This document shows positions 34,201 to 47,041 of a stretch of 64,000 nt of DNA, one piece after another. The notes beneath the pieces are model-generated. The model worked only from the letters and a program-made list of their open reading frames with translations, ran no database searches and was not told where the DNA came from. The stretch spans positions 1,488,001 to 1,552,000 of the forward strand of contig NC_064443.1 of assembly GCF_023343835.1 (NCBI RefSeq), read 5' to 3'. Both the position numbers and the translations under genes were made by a program. The stretch is from Lagopus muta (Eukaryota; Chordata; Aves; Galliformes; Phasianidae). How positions within the stretch are numbered: the first letter of the stretch is position 1; each line of letters opens with the position of its first letter.

Positions 34201-37200
34201 TGCAACTTTTACAGTTATTTGCAGAATCCACTTGGTTAAAGTTGGAAGGAAATAAGGAAATAATCATCATAGAAATCAACATAAAGTGAGACTGAGGCCG
34301 AAAGTTTGCAGCGCATTTTGATCTTAAATCATTTATTGTGATGAAAAGCCTCTTGCAAAGCATGAGGCTAAGCCTGGAGAGAAAATTTCTACCTTTAATG
34401 CAAAGCTCTTCAAACTTTTTCTTTCCCTTTTTTCAGTCTGACGTTTGGGCTTTAGGCTGCTGCGTTTATGAGATGGCCACACTGAAACATGCATTTAATG
34501 CTAAAGACATGAACTCTTTGGTTTATCGAATTATTGAAGGAAAGGTAAAAACATTTTTATCAGTTCTTGGGGTTTTTTTGATAACTTGAGGTAACCGTTT
34601 GCAGTCAGAAGCTGTGCAGGGATTTGCAGGTATTTGGATGTTACATGCGTCGTCATGGCTGTTTGTAAGGTTGGTGTTTCCTGGTAATCTCTGATAGAGC
34701 AGCACACCCAGGAAGTTTGTTTTTAGATATTGCTTGGGTTTCTTATTTCCTTTCTGTACAGTGCTGTATAGATTAATCCTCAAGGTTTTGAGTAGCGTTT
34801 TTCATTTGCTTCTGGCTTACATGTTGTGCAAAGAATTCCATCACTATCAGCCTTTTTCCTGTTCTGACTTCAGTGTCTTATTTCCATGGCTATATGACGA
34901 GGTTAAAACAGATTAATTATGTATAAATCTCTTGCACCTATTCACAGAATTTCAACTTCAATGTTAATTAAAAGCAATAACAAAAATTGACAGGCAAAGC
35001 ACAGCTGTGGGGAAATGTATCGTGTGAATAGTTGGGCTGTTTTTTATACAGAGTACTTAGCTTGAATTTGGCTGTTATGTATCAGTGATTTTGCAGCATG
35101 CTTTGACAATGTTAAATAATATCAGACTTCCACTCCTGTTACAGCTGCCACCCATGCCAAAGGATTACAGCCCACAGCTGGTAGAAATAATACAAACTAT
35201 GCTCAGTAAAAAACCTGAGCAGAGGCCTACTGTGAGAAGCATCCTGAGACAGCCATATATCAAGCACCAAATTTCGTTGTTTTTGGAAGCCACAAAGATG
35301 TAAGATGTTTTCACTTGAGTGACTGTATGCAAGACTTTCTTGCTGCTTTCATCTTTGCTTTATAACTTTTCCTATTTTGGTTTTATAGGAGGATAACATT
35401 AGTTCACTGTGTGCCATTGTAAAGCCTGCAAACATATTAGTTGGCTTAGAGTCCTTGAGAAATAGGAGAGCTAGAAACCAAGATCAGCTTATTCAGAGTA
35501 AAGAAATGAGAAACTCCAGTATTTTCAAGGAAACACTGGGTGCTGCAGGTTGTGCTGTATGGTTCATTGAGGCCATTTACCAGCTGGGAATTGTATTTGC
35601 AATTTCCTTTTGGTGTTCACTGATACCATTGTTTTTCTTTGGTAAGTTTGGTCAGTTACTTTCCTGCTCCCAGATAAGAGTGGTTTTGGTGCTGTGCTGA
35701 ACAAATGTACTTTGCTGCCAGAGTCTAAATGGTGTTTCTAAGCTCCTTTTATAGAGAGAAAAATGAGAATGCTAAGTACAGCCTGTTGAAAAAGCCCCCT
35801 GTTGTGTATTCTCTGTTATCTGTGTACTGGATTGGTTTTTTTTTTAATTCATGGAATCTAAAGAAGTATCTTAAGGTCTTGTAGCCAATGAGTGAGCAGC
35901 TTTCTTTTTTTTCTAACAGGAAAGCAGCCAAAAGTCCTAAGAAAACGGCAGATTCTAAACTTAAAGATGCTTCTTCTGTGGTCCCAGTGAAGAATGAATG
36001 TCATAACAAGGACATTACACCCCCAAGCAGTTCCTCTGAGCGAGGCAGGAAATGCAGAGTTGTAAGATGCATCTTTCTTCCTCTCCTGCGCACTGAAAAT
36101 CAGCTTGCTTTTCTCCTAGGAAAAATATTATATTTTTCATGACATGCCCTGAGCACTGGTGAGAACATAGATTCCTGGTGGTGTGTAAAACTTACGTTGA
36201 TGAAGGAATGGTGTTGAGGTTAATAACAGAAGTAATTAAAAAGCTGTGGGTCAGTAAAGCTAATTGTAGTGCCTTAACTTTAAGATGGTAACTACATAAC
36301 ATCTGATTTTCTACCTGTGGGCCACTGTATGAACTACTTCTATGTAAACGTGCAATTGAATTTGCAGACTTACCTTTAGTGTGAAGCACAGTTATATACC
36401 AGTATTTCCACTCTGCTCATGGAGTATTTGAGGTAAAATATTTTTCAAATATTTGATGACAAGTGGTAATCGTTTTCAGTGACATGATTCTGATTGGCAA
36501 AATTAATTATTGCTCCACCACGGAACTGTTTGTTGTTCTTGTTGTTTCCAGTGGTTAAAATGAGTCATAAAGAGATTAATGTTGTATGTGGTTATGTGGT
36601 CAGTTGGTTTTTTTGTTTGTTTGTACTCTGAAATTAGTCTGCTGTCGTGGGTTTAGGCTTTAGAGCTGAAATGCTAAATGTATGTGGTGGAGCAGCTCTT
36701 GGAGAATTGCTGGCACTCATTGGCTTCTCCCTCATGGAAGAGCCAAGGGTTTACAACTTTTCTTTTGTGGCACCAGTGAAAGTGGGTGAGCAGTATATGT
36801 GTACATCCCTGCCTGAAACGTAATCTGCACATACAGCCTGCATCTCTTTTAAAATGTGGCTTGTGGCATTTTTGAAGCTCTCAATCTGCTAGCATAATTT
36901 CGTTACACTTCATGAGCTCTGGTACGTTAACAGTGTTCCTCAGGTGCTTGGGATGTTCTTTCATAAGTGTGTAATACCAAGAAGCAACTCTCTTGTTTTG
37001 TTTTTATTCTAGAATGAGGAAGATTGTGCCATCAAACATAAAGCCAGCAAGTTTTGTCCATCAGAGAAACCAGCTGTTGAGCTGAGTACAAAACCACGCA
37101 GTAATGATTTGGACAACCTGGGAGGCTCCTTGGCTACGATTAGTGGAGTGAATATTGATATCTTACCATATGAAAAGAGAAACTGTGGAAGTGAAAAGAG

Positions 37201-40200
37201 TGAGCATATGCCAGAGGGTCATAAAGCAAAGTGTGTGAATGCTTCAGGGAATTCTGAGATAATATGCAGTAATCCTCCAATGAAAACTGATGGACTACAG
37301 AAAAAGACAAAGCAAGCTTCTAAAGGGAGAAGCGTTGATTCTAAGCACTCCTCTGTTGATGCTGTGGAAGATGATGATGACACTTTGAAACTCCTGCAGC
37401 CTGCATTGAAAGACCAGAAGCAAACTGATGTGGTAATGCATTTACGCTTACATGGACTTTGAAATAGGTGTAACTAATAGACACCTCTTAAAGCTCAGAG
37501 AGCTGCTGCTCGTATTGGGTTTGCTACCCAAGCAGGATTCTGCTGAATTCTGGCATTATTGGTGTGCTCTAAATAGCTGGGGGCCTTGGCTTCAGATTTG
37601 CAAATGCTGTGTGGTGGGGGAGTTTCAGATGATGGTAATTCTGCTTCTGAAGGGAACTCGAATCTCCGAGCTGAGAAGAGAGATGGCAAGAATCGTTTTA
37701 GGACTTCTTTGTTGTGAATAGGCCTGGCTGATTTCTTGGGTTGGTCCTGGTGTGGGTAGGTGACTAACAGCAAATGGAGGAGACTGCCAGTCAAGTGGGT
37801 CTCAGAGAGGCTTTTCTCTTCCATTCTTGACTATTTAGTGCACTCAACTAAATGATCTGAATAAATAAATGGTAGGCTTGGCGCTGGGGTACTGGATTTG
37901 TCAGAGAGTAGAGGATAGATTAAACAGCGCTTGGGATTGATTCCTGATTCATACACCACGTGCACTCTCCTGTCTCCTTTTTGCTTCTTTATAGTCTGAC
38001 ACTCAATGGAATGTTGAAGTTTCAAAAGAAAAAAGTGAGGGTGAGGAGTAGGAGTGATTTAAGGCAGGCAGGTGATGAAGTGGTGGAAAGAGGCATAAGA
38101 GAAGGGAGAATTGAATAGTGATGTGGAAGTCTGAAGCATTTAGCTGTCTTGCTTTCCTTTCTTCTGAAGGCAGATTGTCTATTGCTGTCCTTAATTTCAT
38201 TTATTCTTTCACTGCTTGTGTTGGTGATCTGGAAAATCAGTATGTCTAAGGAAATGTCAGCTTCTCCCTGGGCTTCTGTAGTGCTGCCATTTAGATGGTA
38301 ACTGACACAAATGCTGCCTAATTCTTTTCCCCATGTGCATTTCCCAGCGTTAAACAGGTTTGCTATGGCAACTGCAAAAATACTATTCTTATTTCATCCT
38401 GTTGAATCTCTACATGTCAAATATAAACATGGCTCTTCCCCTCACATTGGTGCTTGGATTTAAGTCTTACGTCTGTTCCTGGCTGCACAGCTGTCACTTC
38501 TGCACGATCGCTTGAAGCCATTTTACTTTAGGTGCTGATTGCCTTGTAATTACTTTTTTTCTACAAGAAGATTTTCATGCGCTTTTAAAATGAGAAATCA
38601 TCTATTGCAGAGTTTGGATTCTACTGAAAATCTGCTGGAACCATTTGTTCCTGTTGTAATTCAGGTGTCTTTGGAGTGCTTCATTCTTGAGGTGTGGTGG
38701 TGCAGCAGATACTGTTTTCTGGCTGTCACCAGCTTATTGTGTTTGCAGTGTCATGTGCTAAGTTGGATGTAGGCCAAACAGTCGAGTAGCCTGTGCTGAT
38801 TTTTTTTTTTTATTTTTTAAGTGCCTACAAACTGAAAAAGTACTTTTCTTTATTAGGATGTTGTCTATCGTGGAGCTTCAGGAGATGCTCAGGAAAAAGT
38901 TCCCTCTCAATTACAGCCTCATGGTTCTACTCATGAGCCTTCTGTCTCACGGCAGCAATGGCAGAAGAAAAGAGAGCTGGCTGAAGTCTGTTCAGAGAAG
39001 GTACAGGGCTCCTTTCACTGCTTCCACAATGGGCTGAGTGGCTTTTTGGGGAAAGACACCACCTTTGTAAGGAAAGGGAAACAGGATGCTTGGTTTTCGG
39101 AATCATACCTTATTGCTGTTCTCTTCAGTTTGGGTATTTGAGGCTGGGATCAGCAAAATCACAGGGTGAAAAGTAGTCTGGAAAGAGGGGGAAGAGGTTT
39201 AGGGATGGAGAGAGGGGAAGTGGATGCAAGCAGGAGTGCAAAGTGGGAGACGTCAGGTAGAATGCAAACCTCTCATCCAGCTTTACCATGCAAGAGTGTC
39301 TTCAGATTGCAGAGAACTTGATGTAAATACGTAGTTTCTTACTCATTTCTCTCTCAAGTTCAGAGCAGTTTCTCCTCGGCCTTTACCTTTTGCTACTGAT
39401 GTGAGTGTGACGGCAGCACAAAGCTGTGCAGAGGAGCGTGTTGCCAACATCTCTGCACCTGCCAACAGCGCCAAAACCAGTCAAGATGCCATTGCAAAGG
39501 TTGGTTCCAAACACTGTTGGTTCCAAACATGGTGTCACTCTGTTTTTGTCTCTCTTCTGAGCAGGCTGTTCCTGGAGCACGTGTACAGAGAGTACAGAAA
39601 TGCAGAGTAGTTTCCTATGTGGAAGTTCAGTCGGCCATCTGGCTGGTGTTGGAAGAGATGCTTCTGTGCTGAGCCAGTCTCAGGCTTCTTTTTTAAAGAG
39701 TGTGTTAGTCGTGGTTCCCAAAACCGTTTTGTAATAAATAATACAGCGTTTAGAATTAGAATAGAAATCAGCTTTCTCTTTGTCGTATGAAAGAACGTGT
39801 TTTGTTTTGTAGATAGCAAAGGTCGTTGTGACAATTGTTAATTAATACCGTACTAATTTATCTTAAAGGGGCGGCCTTTGTCAGCCAGAGAGCGGAGGCG
39901 GCTGAAGCAGTCTTGGGAGGAGACGTTTCCCTCTGGTAATTGTTTGCACGTGAGCTCTAGAAATGGACTGCTGCCAGAATAAATTCGAACTCACTGTCTG
40001 TTCTTCACTGACATCCTGAGAAAGATGCACTAAAGCTGCAGTTCTGACAAACGTTTCTGTATTCTTCTAATTCTTAATTATGTTCAGTCGCATTCAGGGG
40101 TGACGGCTTGTATTTGAAATGTGTGTGAGGCTCAGGATGTACGCTTTTCAATAGAAACTGCAGTGCTTTTTGTTAGCAGAATGCCTGCCTATCCAAACCT

Positions 40201-43200
40201 TTTCTTGCATGAGCATGAAATTAATTCAAAATACATACAGCTGAGTTGTAAATATTGCCAAAATGTCATCCTTCCAGTGATCCCAGCAAGACGAACAGGA
40301 AGTAGTGCAGTAGTTGAAGGAAAATCTCATATGGAAAATCGTGTTAAAGTTGCTCAGTCTTCATCAGATCCCAGTGCTTCTCAGGTAAACTGAGGTCGTC
40401 ACGCTTTTGATGTATTTCAGTGGAGGCACCATTTGGGAACCTAGCCGTATTTAAACAAAAAAACCAAACCTGTGTGTGGAAGAAACTCAGTGAGAATGCT
40501 TAGTTATCTGCATGTATTGTAAGTCCTGAGGGAAAGTACAGCTCTGTGGTCTGCCTGTTTGTTCGGCTAGATCAGCTTAACACTTCTACACATCTTCTAC
40601 ACCTGTCAGAGGTAAAGCCTAAGAGGTCCCCCAGCAGCACTGACGTGTGATTTCACTGCTAGTTGGGTTTTTTGGTTTGTGGATAAGAACATATCTGTCA
40701 TGAGCTCTGTTTTGGTGGTGGGTGAATCGCCTGCTGGAGTTCAGCCTTCACACCTTACCTCTAGCCTTGTAGGTCTCACTGTGCTTTGTTAGTAGTATTT
40801 CTATACTGTATTTGAGTATGTTTACATGCTCACAATAAGAAATAGCTTCCAGAAGAAAACTAAATAGTTTCTGGTGGTATTCTTTTAGTTGCCTAATTAA
40901 AAAAAAAAGAAAAAAAGGCTAAGGTCATGAACATACATTGGGCAAAATCTTCTGCAAATCCACGGGACGTTATTAACATCAGGAAAACAAAGGAAGAAAC
41001 TTGAAAAGTCAAAGCATAGGCTTTGTTTTCCTCAGTTCTGCGCTTGCAAGGAAGGTATTTTATATGGTTTGCCTGCTTGTGTATGCTTGTAACTGTTATT
41101 TAGTGGATTTAGTAATGTTTGGTAATGCTGTGTGCACTGCTGGTAGTGGTGCTGTGTGCTGTGCACTGAGCACAAGATCCTGGGGACACGTGGCACAGAG
41201 TCCTTGTGTATTTCAAGGGATGCTGAAACCTTAACTAATAAAGGAAATCAATATGATTTGAAGATGTGTGTGTTAAAGATCAGCAGACGAGCTAAGGATA
41301 ATCATGCATAGTGTAGCTAGCTGGAAATTGTGCATGATGTAATTGCTTTAAAATGAGGCACTTGGTAAAGCATTGGTGGTTGTTGAAACTGAGCCATGGT
41401 GTGGTGCTAGTCAGAGAAGCAGTAAGCACGTTCTGATGTGTATTAGCTTGTTTAAAAATGAAGTTGAAACTCTTTGAATATATCAGTATGCAACAACTGT
41501 TCCAGTTGAATGGGGCTCTTTTTTGTGTAGAGCAACTGGTTAGTGCCATAGTGATAAATTAATTCTGAAAATCAGGGTTTTCCTCTGTTGTTTCCTCTGC
41601 CTGTAGAAAAGCAGAGAAACCCACTGCCTGTCTGATGATGAGCTGAGCTCTTCCACAAGCTCTACAGATAAGTCTGATGGAGATTGCAAGGAGAAGTAAG
41701 TATTTTGTGTACAGTGTGGGAGAGTATTAAACCTTGACTTGGAGTGGGGGAAAAAATTCCAGGCATTGCTTTCCCAGTTTCCCTTTACACAGTGATTGAA
41801 GAATCTCATGATACATAGCATTTAATCGTTGTCCCTCTCTGATTATAAACTTTTTGTGCTGTACTTCTTAGGACATGCAATTGTGTAGCTGTATTTTGGC
41901 AAATGAAGCTCCCCAGTAAACCAGTGTTGCAGCACCAGAGGATAAAGACCGCCCAGGGTGCTTTAAAAGCATGAGTGCAGAGCTGTCCGTGTGTTTTCTT
42001 TCAGCTCTGAAGGGGGCTGAAATCATTTGTTTCACATTTTGTCAGTGTTAGCAACTTCTTCAAGAGATGCTGTTTGTTGCGTCGCTGCAGATGCAGCTGC
42101 ACAGGTAGCAGCAGCTGATAGGACTGAGGGTTTTGTCCAGCTGGAGGCATTTGGTGCCGTTGTTAGATGGAATACTGCTCATGCTGCTGTTGGTAAAACT
42201 GCACTGCAAGATGTGAATTTAACCTGGGATGCTTAGCAGGACCTCGCCCTATTTATTGAAAGTCCTCTGAAGGCAGAGGGGAAATTGCATCACCAATGGT
42301 AACTGAATTACATCGTGTTTCTCCTCTCCTAGAAAAAGCAGCGTGAGTGAAGTGAATGAGCTGGTGCAGCTGATGATTTGCACACTGAGAGTGGACCCCA
42401 AGGACAGCTCTGAGTGCTCTGTAACCTCAACTCCAGCCCAGGAGTTCAAACTGCATAGGAAATACCGAGACACTTTGAGTTTGCATGGAAAATCATCAGA
42501 GCCATCAGAGGACTGCGAATTTGAAGAGATTCCTTCAGGTCTGTTGCTGTGTTACTGTCTTAAATGATTGGTTGTCAGCTGCTGATTGCCAAAGAAAACC
42601 TCCTAGTGGGTGGCAGAAAGCAATCGGTCCACTCTTGCTTCTTCCAGATGTTAACAGCTTTCCAAATAATTCTGGGTACAGAACTGTTCTAGCTGTGATA
42701 TACATGCCAGTGAAGGCAGTGGGGTCAGTCCCTGCAATTATTAATGAAGAAAGCTGATCTGTGCTGGGACTTGTATTTAGAAGTTTCCAGAATGAACAGT
42801 TCAGAGTTGGAGTTGAGCATTGTGAAAGCACTTGTTGTGAATTGTGGACAAAGCTGGAATTGCACAACTCAGCATTAAAGACAGCGGAGGTTTTTATGAA
42901 GATAGAATCATAGAATCACAGCATGGCCTGGGTTGCAAAGGAGCACAGCACTCATCTCGTTCCAAGCCCCTGCTGTGTGCAGGTCGCCAACCAGCAGCCC
43001 AGGCTGCCCAGAGCCCAGCCTGGCCTTGGATGCCTGCAGGGATGGGGCATCCACAGGCTCATATAGAAGCTCATTTGCAAGAAATTATTCTTAAAACAGT
43101 TGAGTGGTTTTCTGTTGTTGTAGAGAATTGTTAGAATGAAAAATAGTATTTTGCAGAAGAACTGCCTGAAATGAAGTTAGAGGCCTAATTGTGTGAGCTG

Positions 43201-44286
43201 CCTGCAGTGATGTTGTGCTGTACGGAGCCTGAAGATTGAGATCACTGTGGATGATCTCTTTCAGATAAAAGGTTATTTCATGCAAACTGACAACTGCAGT
43301 TCTGTGGCAGTGTGTGGTTCCGTGTTCTTCTAGGTGTGTAGTATGAAAATTGAAAGTAACTGCAGTGATCTCCTTTTTTTTTTTTTTTTTTTTTTTAATA
43401 GACATATTATCAGGTCCTGAAAAGATGAGGAGAATGGTTGAAGTCCTGAGGTCTGATGTGGTGCGAGGACTGGGTGTGAAACTTCTTGAGAGGGTGTACA
43501 GCATTATGGAAGAAGAAGATGAAGTGAAGAGAGAGGTGAATGCTTTACAAGTCAGATTTTTAGAATTGTTTGATTTCTTACAAACCACTTAGATATTGAG
43601 GTAACAGTGCAAACCTGAGTTCCAGAAAGTGTTGATGTGGTCAATGGCAGGCAAGAGCCTGAGTGTGTGTTCAACATTATAAAAATTGGTTCTGAATGTA
43701 AATGGCATTCAGCTACATGTTCCTGAGGAACCAGAGGAGCTTTAGAACTGTCCCTGAGTTTGAGGAAGATGTGAGGGGTGTAAGTAATGGCTCTGTGCTG
43801 TTTCTCCATTAAGGGCTTCCTTTTGAACTACAACTTTGTGTCTTCATGTTCCTCTTGCTTCAAAGTGAGGAACGGTTTAATGCCTGTTCCTAATGGAGGT
43901 GAATGAGCAAAATGTTTAATAAAAACTTTACTACAAAGAAAATATCACATGAGCAGGCATTGCCAGCGAGTATTTAAAACTGCCAGGGGGGATTTGGAGC
44001 ATCTCTTGCTTTCACAGTAAAATGGACTTTTCCCATTTCCCCCCTTCCATCTGTGCAATAAAACTTCACCTGCTGCTTTCAGTTGAGTGCTTTGGTTTAC
44101 ATCCTGATTCCTTTTGCTGATGTTTCAGTCGCTGTTGCTTTTTTCAGTAAGTTTGCTGGTATTTACTTTTTTTCTTCCTTGTGCTCTAAACAGCTGCAGT
44201 TGCGGGAGCACATGGGAGCCAAGTATGTGAGCTACAGTGCGAAGGCACGCCACCTGAAGTTCCTTGAAGAAAATGTGGAGTTCTGA
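28062..44286 (+). CDS. NEK4: NIMA-related serine/threonine kinase NEK4 (15 coding exons)
   Basis: NEK-family kinase linked in mammals to cilia and the DNA-damage response. Exons: 28062-28154, 32167-32433, 33450-33647, 34437-34544, 35145-35299, 35920-36061, 37013-37432, 38857-39000, 39359-39499, 39869-39935, 40278-40384, 41607-41695, 42333-42538, 43402-43535, 44194-44286. The phases join into 787 codons plus stop (human about 841). The kinase domain is at about 6-261: glycine loop GKGSYGEV, catalytic K35 (YVIKK), HRD at 129-131, DLG at 149-151 in place of DFG, activation loop [13 protein letters not shown]. The linker (exons 6-12) is poorly conserved, but [14 protein letters not shown] (exon 10), [19 protein letters not shown] (exon 12) and the [11 protein letters not shown] to C-terminal block match human NEK4. 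The exon 9 donor AAG|GTTGGT is weak. The start ATG is the one opening MPLAAYC, as in human. Confidence 0.95.
28855..30408 (+). mobile_element. CR1 LINE with internal deletion, NEK4 intron 1
   Basis: The left part encodes decayed CR1 ORF2 endonuclease wording (an [11 protein letters not shown]-like segment, then [12 protein letters not shown] and IIDGPTRGG). From about 29900 it jumps to the CR1 3' region and ends with TTGGATCAGATGGCC...CCTTCCAACTAAAAG and ATTCTGTGATTG. Most of the reverse transcriptase region is missing. It lies in the same orientation as NEK4. Confidence 0.85.
31907..32003. repeat. NEK4: 10-bp minisatellite, NEK4 intron 1
   Basis: Nine near-perfect tandem copies of TCCCCTTGCC, 160 bp upstream of NEK4 exon 2. 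Strong C/G strand asymmetry. Copy number is likely variable between individuals. Confidence 0.95.
42903..43055 (-). mobile_element. Short CR1 3' fragment, NEK4 intron 13
   Basis: Starts with AGAATCATAGAATCACAG, the reverse of a CR1 tail, and continues about 150 bp into the 3' region (CAGCCCAGGCTGCCCAGAGC). It is severely 5'-truncated. Confidence 0.8.
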
Positions 44287-44480
44287 GCAGAGCCTTTTCC
44301 TGAGCAAAGAGGACAGAGCTTTCCATCTTGTCTGATGGATTGGATCAGCTTGAAGAGCGTGTTTCTCCACTGACCTCCTTGGCTGCATAAACGTGCAAAA
44401 AACATTATACTTTGTAGTAATATTTTTCATGTTAAAATGCTTTCTCAGAAGAGAAACTTTGTTTAGTTTTTATTCTCTTA

Positions 44481-44486
44481 ATTAAA
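44481..44486 (+). terminator. NEK4: Poly(A) signal of NEK4
   Basis: ATTAAA about 195 nt after the NEK4 stop, followed by a T-rich stretch. No AATAAA lies nearer. Confidence 0.55.
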
Positions 44487-44969
44487 CTTCATTTTTTCTA
44501 TAGGGCTGCAACGCTAAGCTTTGTATAAAAGGAGTGTCCAAAAAAAAAAAGAAAAAAGTGTGTCAATTTGTCATAGCAAAAGGTTGGGCTAAAGTGATGT
44601 GTATATATAGATAGTGATATATATATATACACACACACATAGAGGGAGGGAGGTGATGGTGGAGGTGGAGGTGATGGTGGTACCAGAATCCATGCTGAGG
44701 CCACGGTGTGAGACACCAAACCTTACCCCAAGTACTTGTATAGAGTTAGTGGGGAGGAGCAGCTCTCACTTGTGGTGTGGGGGTCAGACAGAAAGAGCAG
44801 GGATAGCACAGTTCACCCATGCACAGACAGCTTATTTCAAAGGCAAAAACACAAAACCTGAGGCAGCCTGCATCCATCAGGTTGAAGGAAAAACGGCTGG
44901 AGGCAAGAATACAAAGGAAGGGTGGGGATGGACAAAACTGCTTGAAGCTGCAAATGAAAACCTTCCTTG

Positions 44970-45235
44970 CCTGCTCCACCCCCCAGGTGCAGGTCTGAGG
45001 CCTGCATGGGGAAGGTGCAGCTGTGGATGGGAGCAGTGAAGGGGCTGAAGCACTGGACCAGGGTGCCCAGAGATGTGGTAGTTGCTCCATCCCTGATTTT
45101 TAAGGCCAGGCTCCATCAGGCTGTGGGCAACCTGACCTATGTGTGCATGTCCCTGTTCACTGCAGAGAAGTTGGACTAGATGGCCTTTAAAGGTCCCTTC
45201 TAACTAAGGATTCTGTGATCCTGTGAATTATTGGA
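44970..45235 (+). mobile_element. CR1 3' fragment
   Basis: CR1 3' region wording (CACTGGACCAGGGTGCCCAG, GTTGGACTAGATGGCC) ending in TAAGGATTCTGTGATCCTGT, the typical CR1 tail. About 265 bp, 5'-truncated. Confidence 0.85.
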
Positions 45236-45267
45236 CATGAGATGGTTCATGAGCTTAGGACTCAGAA

Positions 45268-45350
45268 TGGAGTCAAATGTTTGCCCAACCACTTTATTAT
45301 AAAATGTGGGAAGGGGAAAGAGAAGGAAAGGAAAAGTGTATCAGTGTGAG
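45268..45350 (+). repeat. Possible unclassified dispersed repeat (related patch at 1735)
   Basis: Shares TCAAATGTTTGCCCAACCA-type wording and a following G/A-rich run with 1735-1815. It sits between two CR1 3' ends that face each other. Family unknown. Confidence 0.3.
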
Positions 45351-45361
45351 CGACATTATAC

Positions 45362-46905
45362 AATCATCGAATCCTTAGACCTGGAAGGGTCCCTTTAAGG
45401 CCATCTGATGATCACTAGTTGCCCTTTGCTGGACCAGTCCTTGATTTTTACCCACACACTCTCAACCTGATGAGGGCTGTTCCTCAGGCACAGTTCTTCA
45501 CTATCTATCCACTTCTTAACGTAGAGGGCAAGTCTGCCTCCCCTCCTACCCTGTCTGTCCCTTCTGGAAAGCCTGTAGTCCTCAATCAGGGTACTCCAAT
45601 CATGGCATTCATCCCACCATGTTTCCATGATAGCAATTAGGTCATACTTTCCCGATTGCACCATGGTTTCTACCTGCTCTTTTTTATTTCCCATTCTGCG
45701 TTCATTGGTACAGAGGCACTTCAGCTTAGTTATTGGCCTTGTTTCCTCCTCAGGAGCCCTCCCTAGTACCTCCAGAACAAGTCTGAGGTTTTCCCTTACT
45801 GCCTCCCAAGGTGACAGCATTCCCACACACTTCTCTGTCACCTAGTGCACCTCCCACCCCCATCATATCTATTTTAAAGCCCTGCTAACCTTGTTCCCAA
45901 CAATATTTGTGGCCCTTCTACTCAGCTCCCATCCGCTGTCAGCATTCCCCCCTTCTCAAGGCTGTGTCCCAAGCCATGGCACCCAGAGCCCTGAGTACAA
46001 CACCACTGGCAAAGCCATTCATTCAGCATGTCCACCCTACTCCTTTTGTGTGGATCCCAGTCACCAACAGAGAGGACAGAGGTGAACACAACTTGCACTC
46101 CTGATCCTTCAGGAGTCTTCCCAGAGCACTGAAGACCCTTTTGATTGCCTGAGGACTTCTTTTGCCGACCTCTTCATTTCCAGTGTGGAAAACCAGTAAC
46201 GGATATTTATCAGAGGGCTTGACCAGGTGAGTGATGCTCCTGGCAACACCTCACCCTGGCACCAGGCAGGCAGCACAGCTCCCTGTGGGATGGATCCGAG
46301 CGGCATATTGGGCCCTCGGATCCCCTCAGAAGGGAGTCCCCTATGACTACAGCTCTTCTTTTCTTCCCGACTGATGCTGTAGCAAAACGGGGAGCAGACT
46401 GACCACCTTGGGCAACCTCTGCTGCACGGCTGGACTTTCACCGCCATCCACATCCCCCAGTCCCTCCAGCTCCAGGTCCTCATAGCTGTTCTGTAAGGGC
46501 ACCTGGGAAGGTGGGACAGGCTGAGGGGCAGTCAGCTTGCTGCCCCGAACAGGGACTTGTTTGCATCCCTCTCTGCCTCTCAGGTCTCCCCTTCCCGCCT
46601 GACTGTGAGACAGCAGAGCATCTCCCAGCACCGCCCCTGTAGGGATGGCAGAGTGCGACTCCGCCAATCGATCCCATCCCCACAGTGCCGGACGTCCCTC
46701 AGCCTTTCTGCTTCTCCCCTCAGCTCTCCCACCGCGCTGAGCAGATCGCCCAGCTGCTCGCACCGCACACAGCCGGGATCCCCGCTGCAGCACTGACGCG
46801 GCCGGGCATCCTCTGCAGCCCGAGACCTGAACTGCAGCATCTGCGGCACTGGCGTTCGTGCTTTCTGAGTCTCCACGCTCTTTTTAGCAGCAGCTCGCCG
46901 CCGTG
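45362..46905 (-). mobile_element. CR1 LINE 5' half joined to a short 3' end
   Basis: Reading leftward on the minus strand, 46793-46347 resembles CR1 ORF1. An open frame at 45841-45395 (148 codons) is the start of the ORF2 endonuclease, with KYDLIAIMETWWDE, RGGRLALYVKK and ESVWVKIK. This joins directly to about 50 bp of CR1 3' end at 45362-45410. Most of ORF2 is therefore absent, as after internal deletion. The 5' limit is uncertain and may extend into the CpG-rich patch. Confidence 0.8.
46821..46900. repeat. Short duplicated segment, copy 1 (pair with 48041-48114)
   Basis: About 80 bp (GAGACCTGAACTGCAGCAT ... TTTTAGCAGCAGCTCGCCG) that reappears at 48041-48114 in the same orientation with a small gap and several changes. 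It could be CR1 5' sequence present twice, or a local duplication. Confidence 0.8.
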
Positions 46906-47031
46906 CGGTGACCACGGCTGCACGTGGGTGCGTCCCGAGAGCAGCGACCCGTTCACAGTTCCGCTAACTGCTGAGCGCCCGTCCTGCTGGGCGGCAACGC
47001 GCGCTGGCAACGCCCACTTCACGCCAGCCGC

Positions 47032-47041
47032 TCTCGCGAGA
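47032..47041. promoter_or_regulatory. TCTCGCGAGA palindrome in an orphan CpG-rich patch
   Basis: A perfect TCTCGCGAGA element, a known core motif of TATA-less promoters, within CpG-rich sequence (about 46800-47160) that also contains GGCAACGCGCGCTGGCAACG. No recognised gene starts here. It may belong to the CR1 5' region or to an unannotated transcript. Confidence 0.4.
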
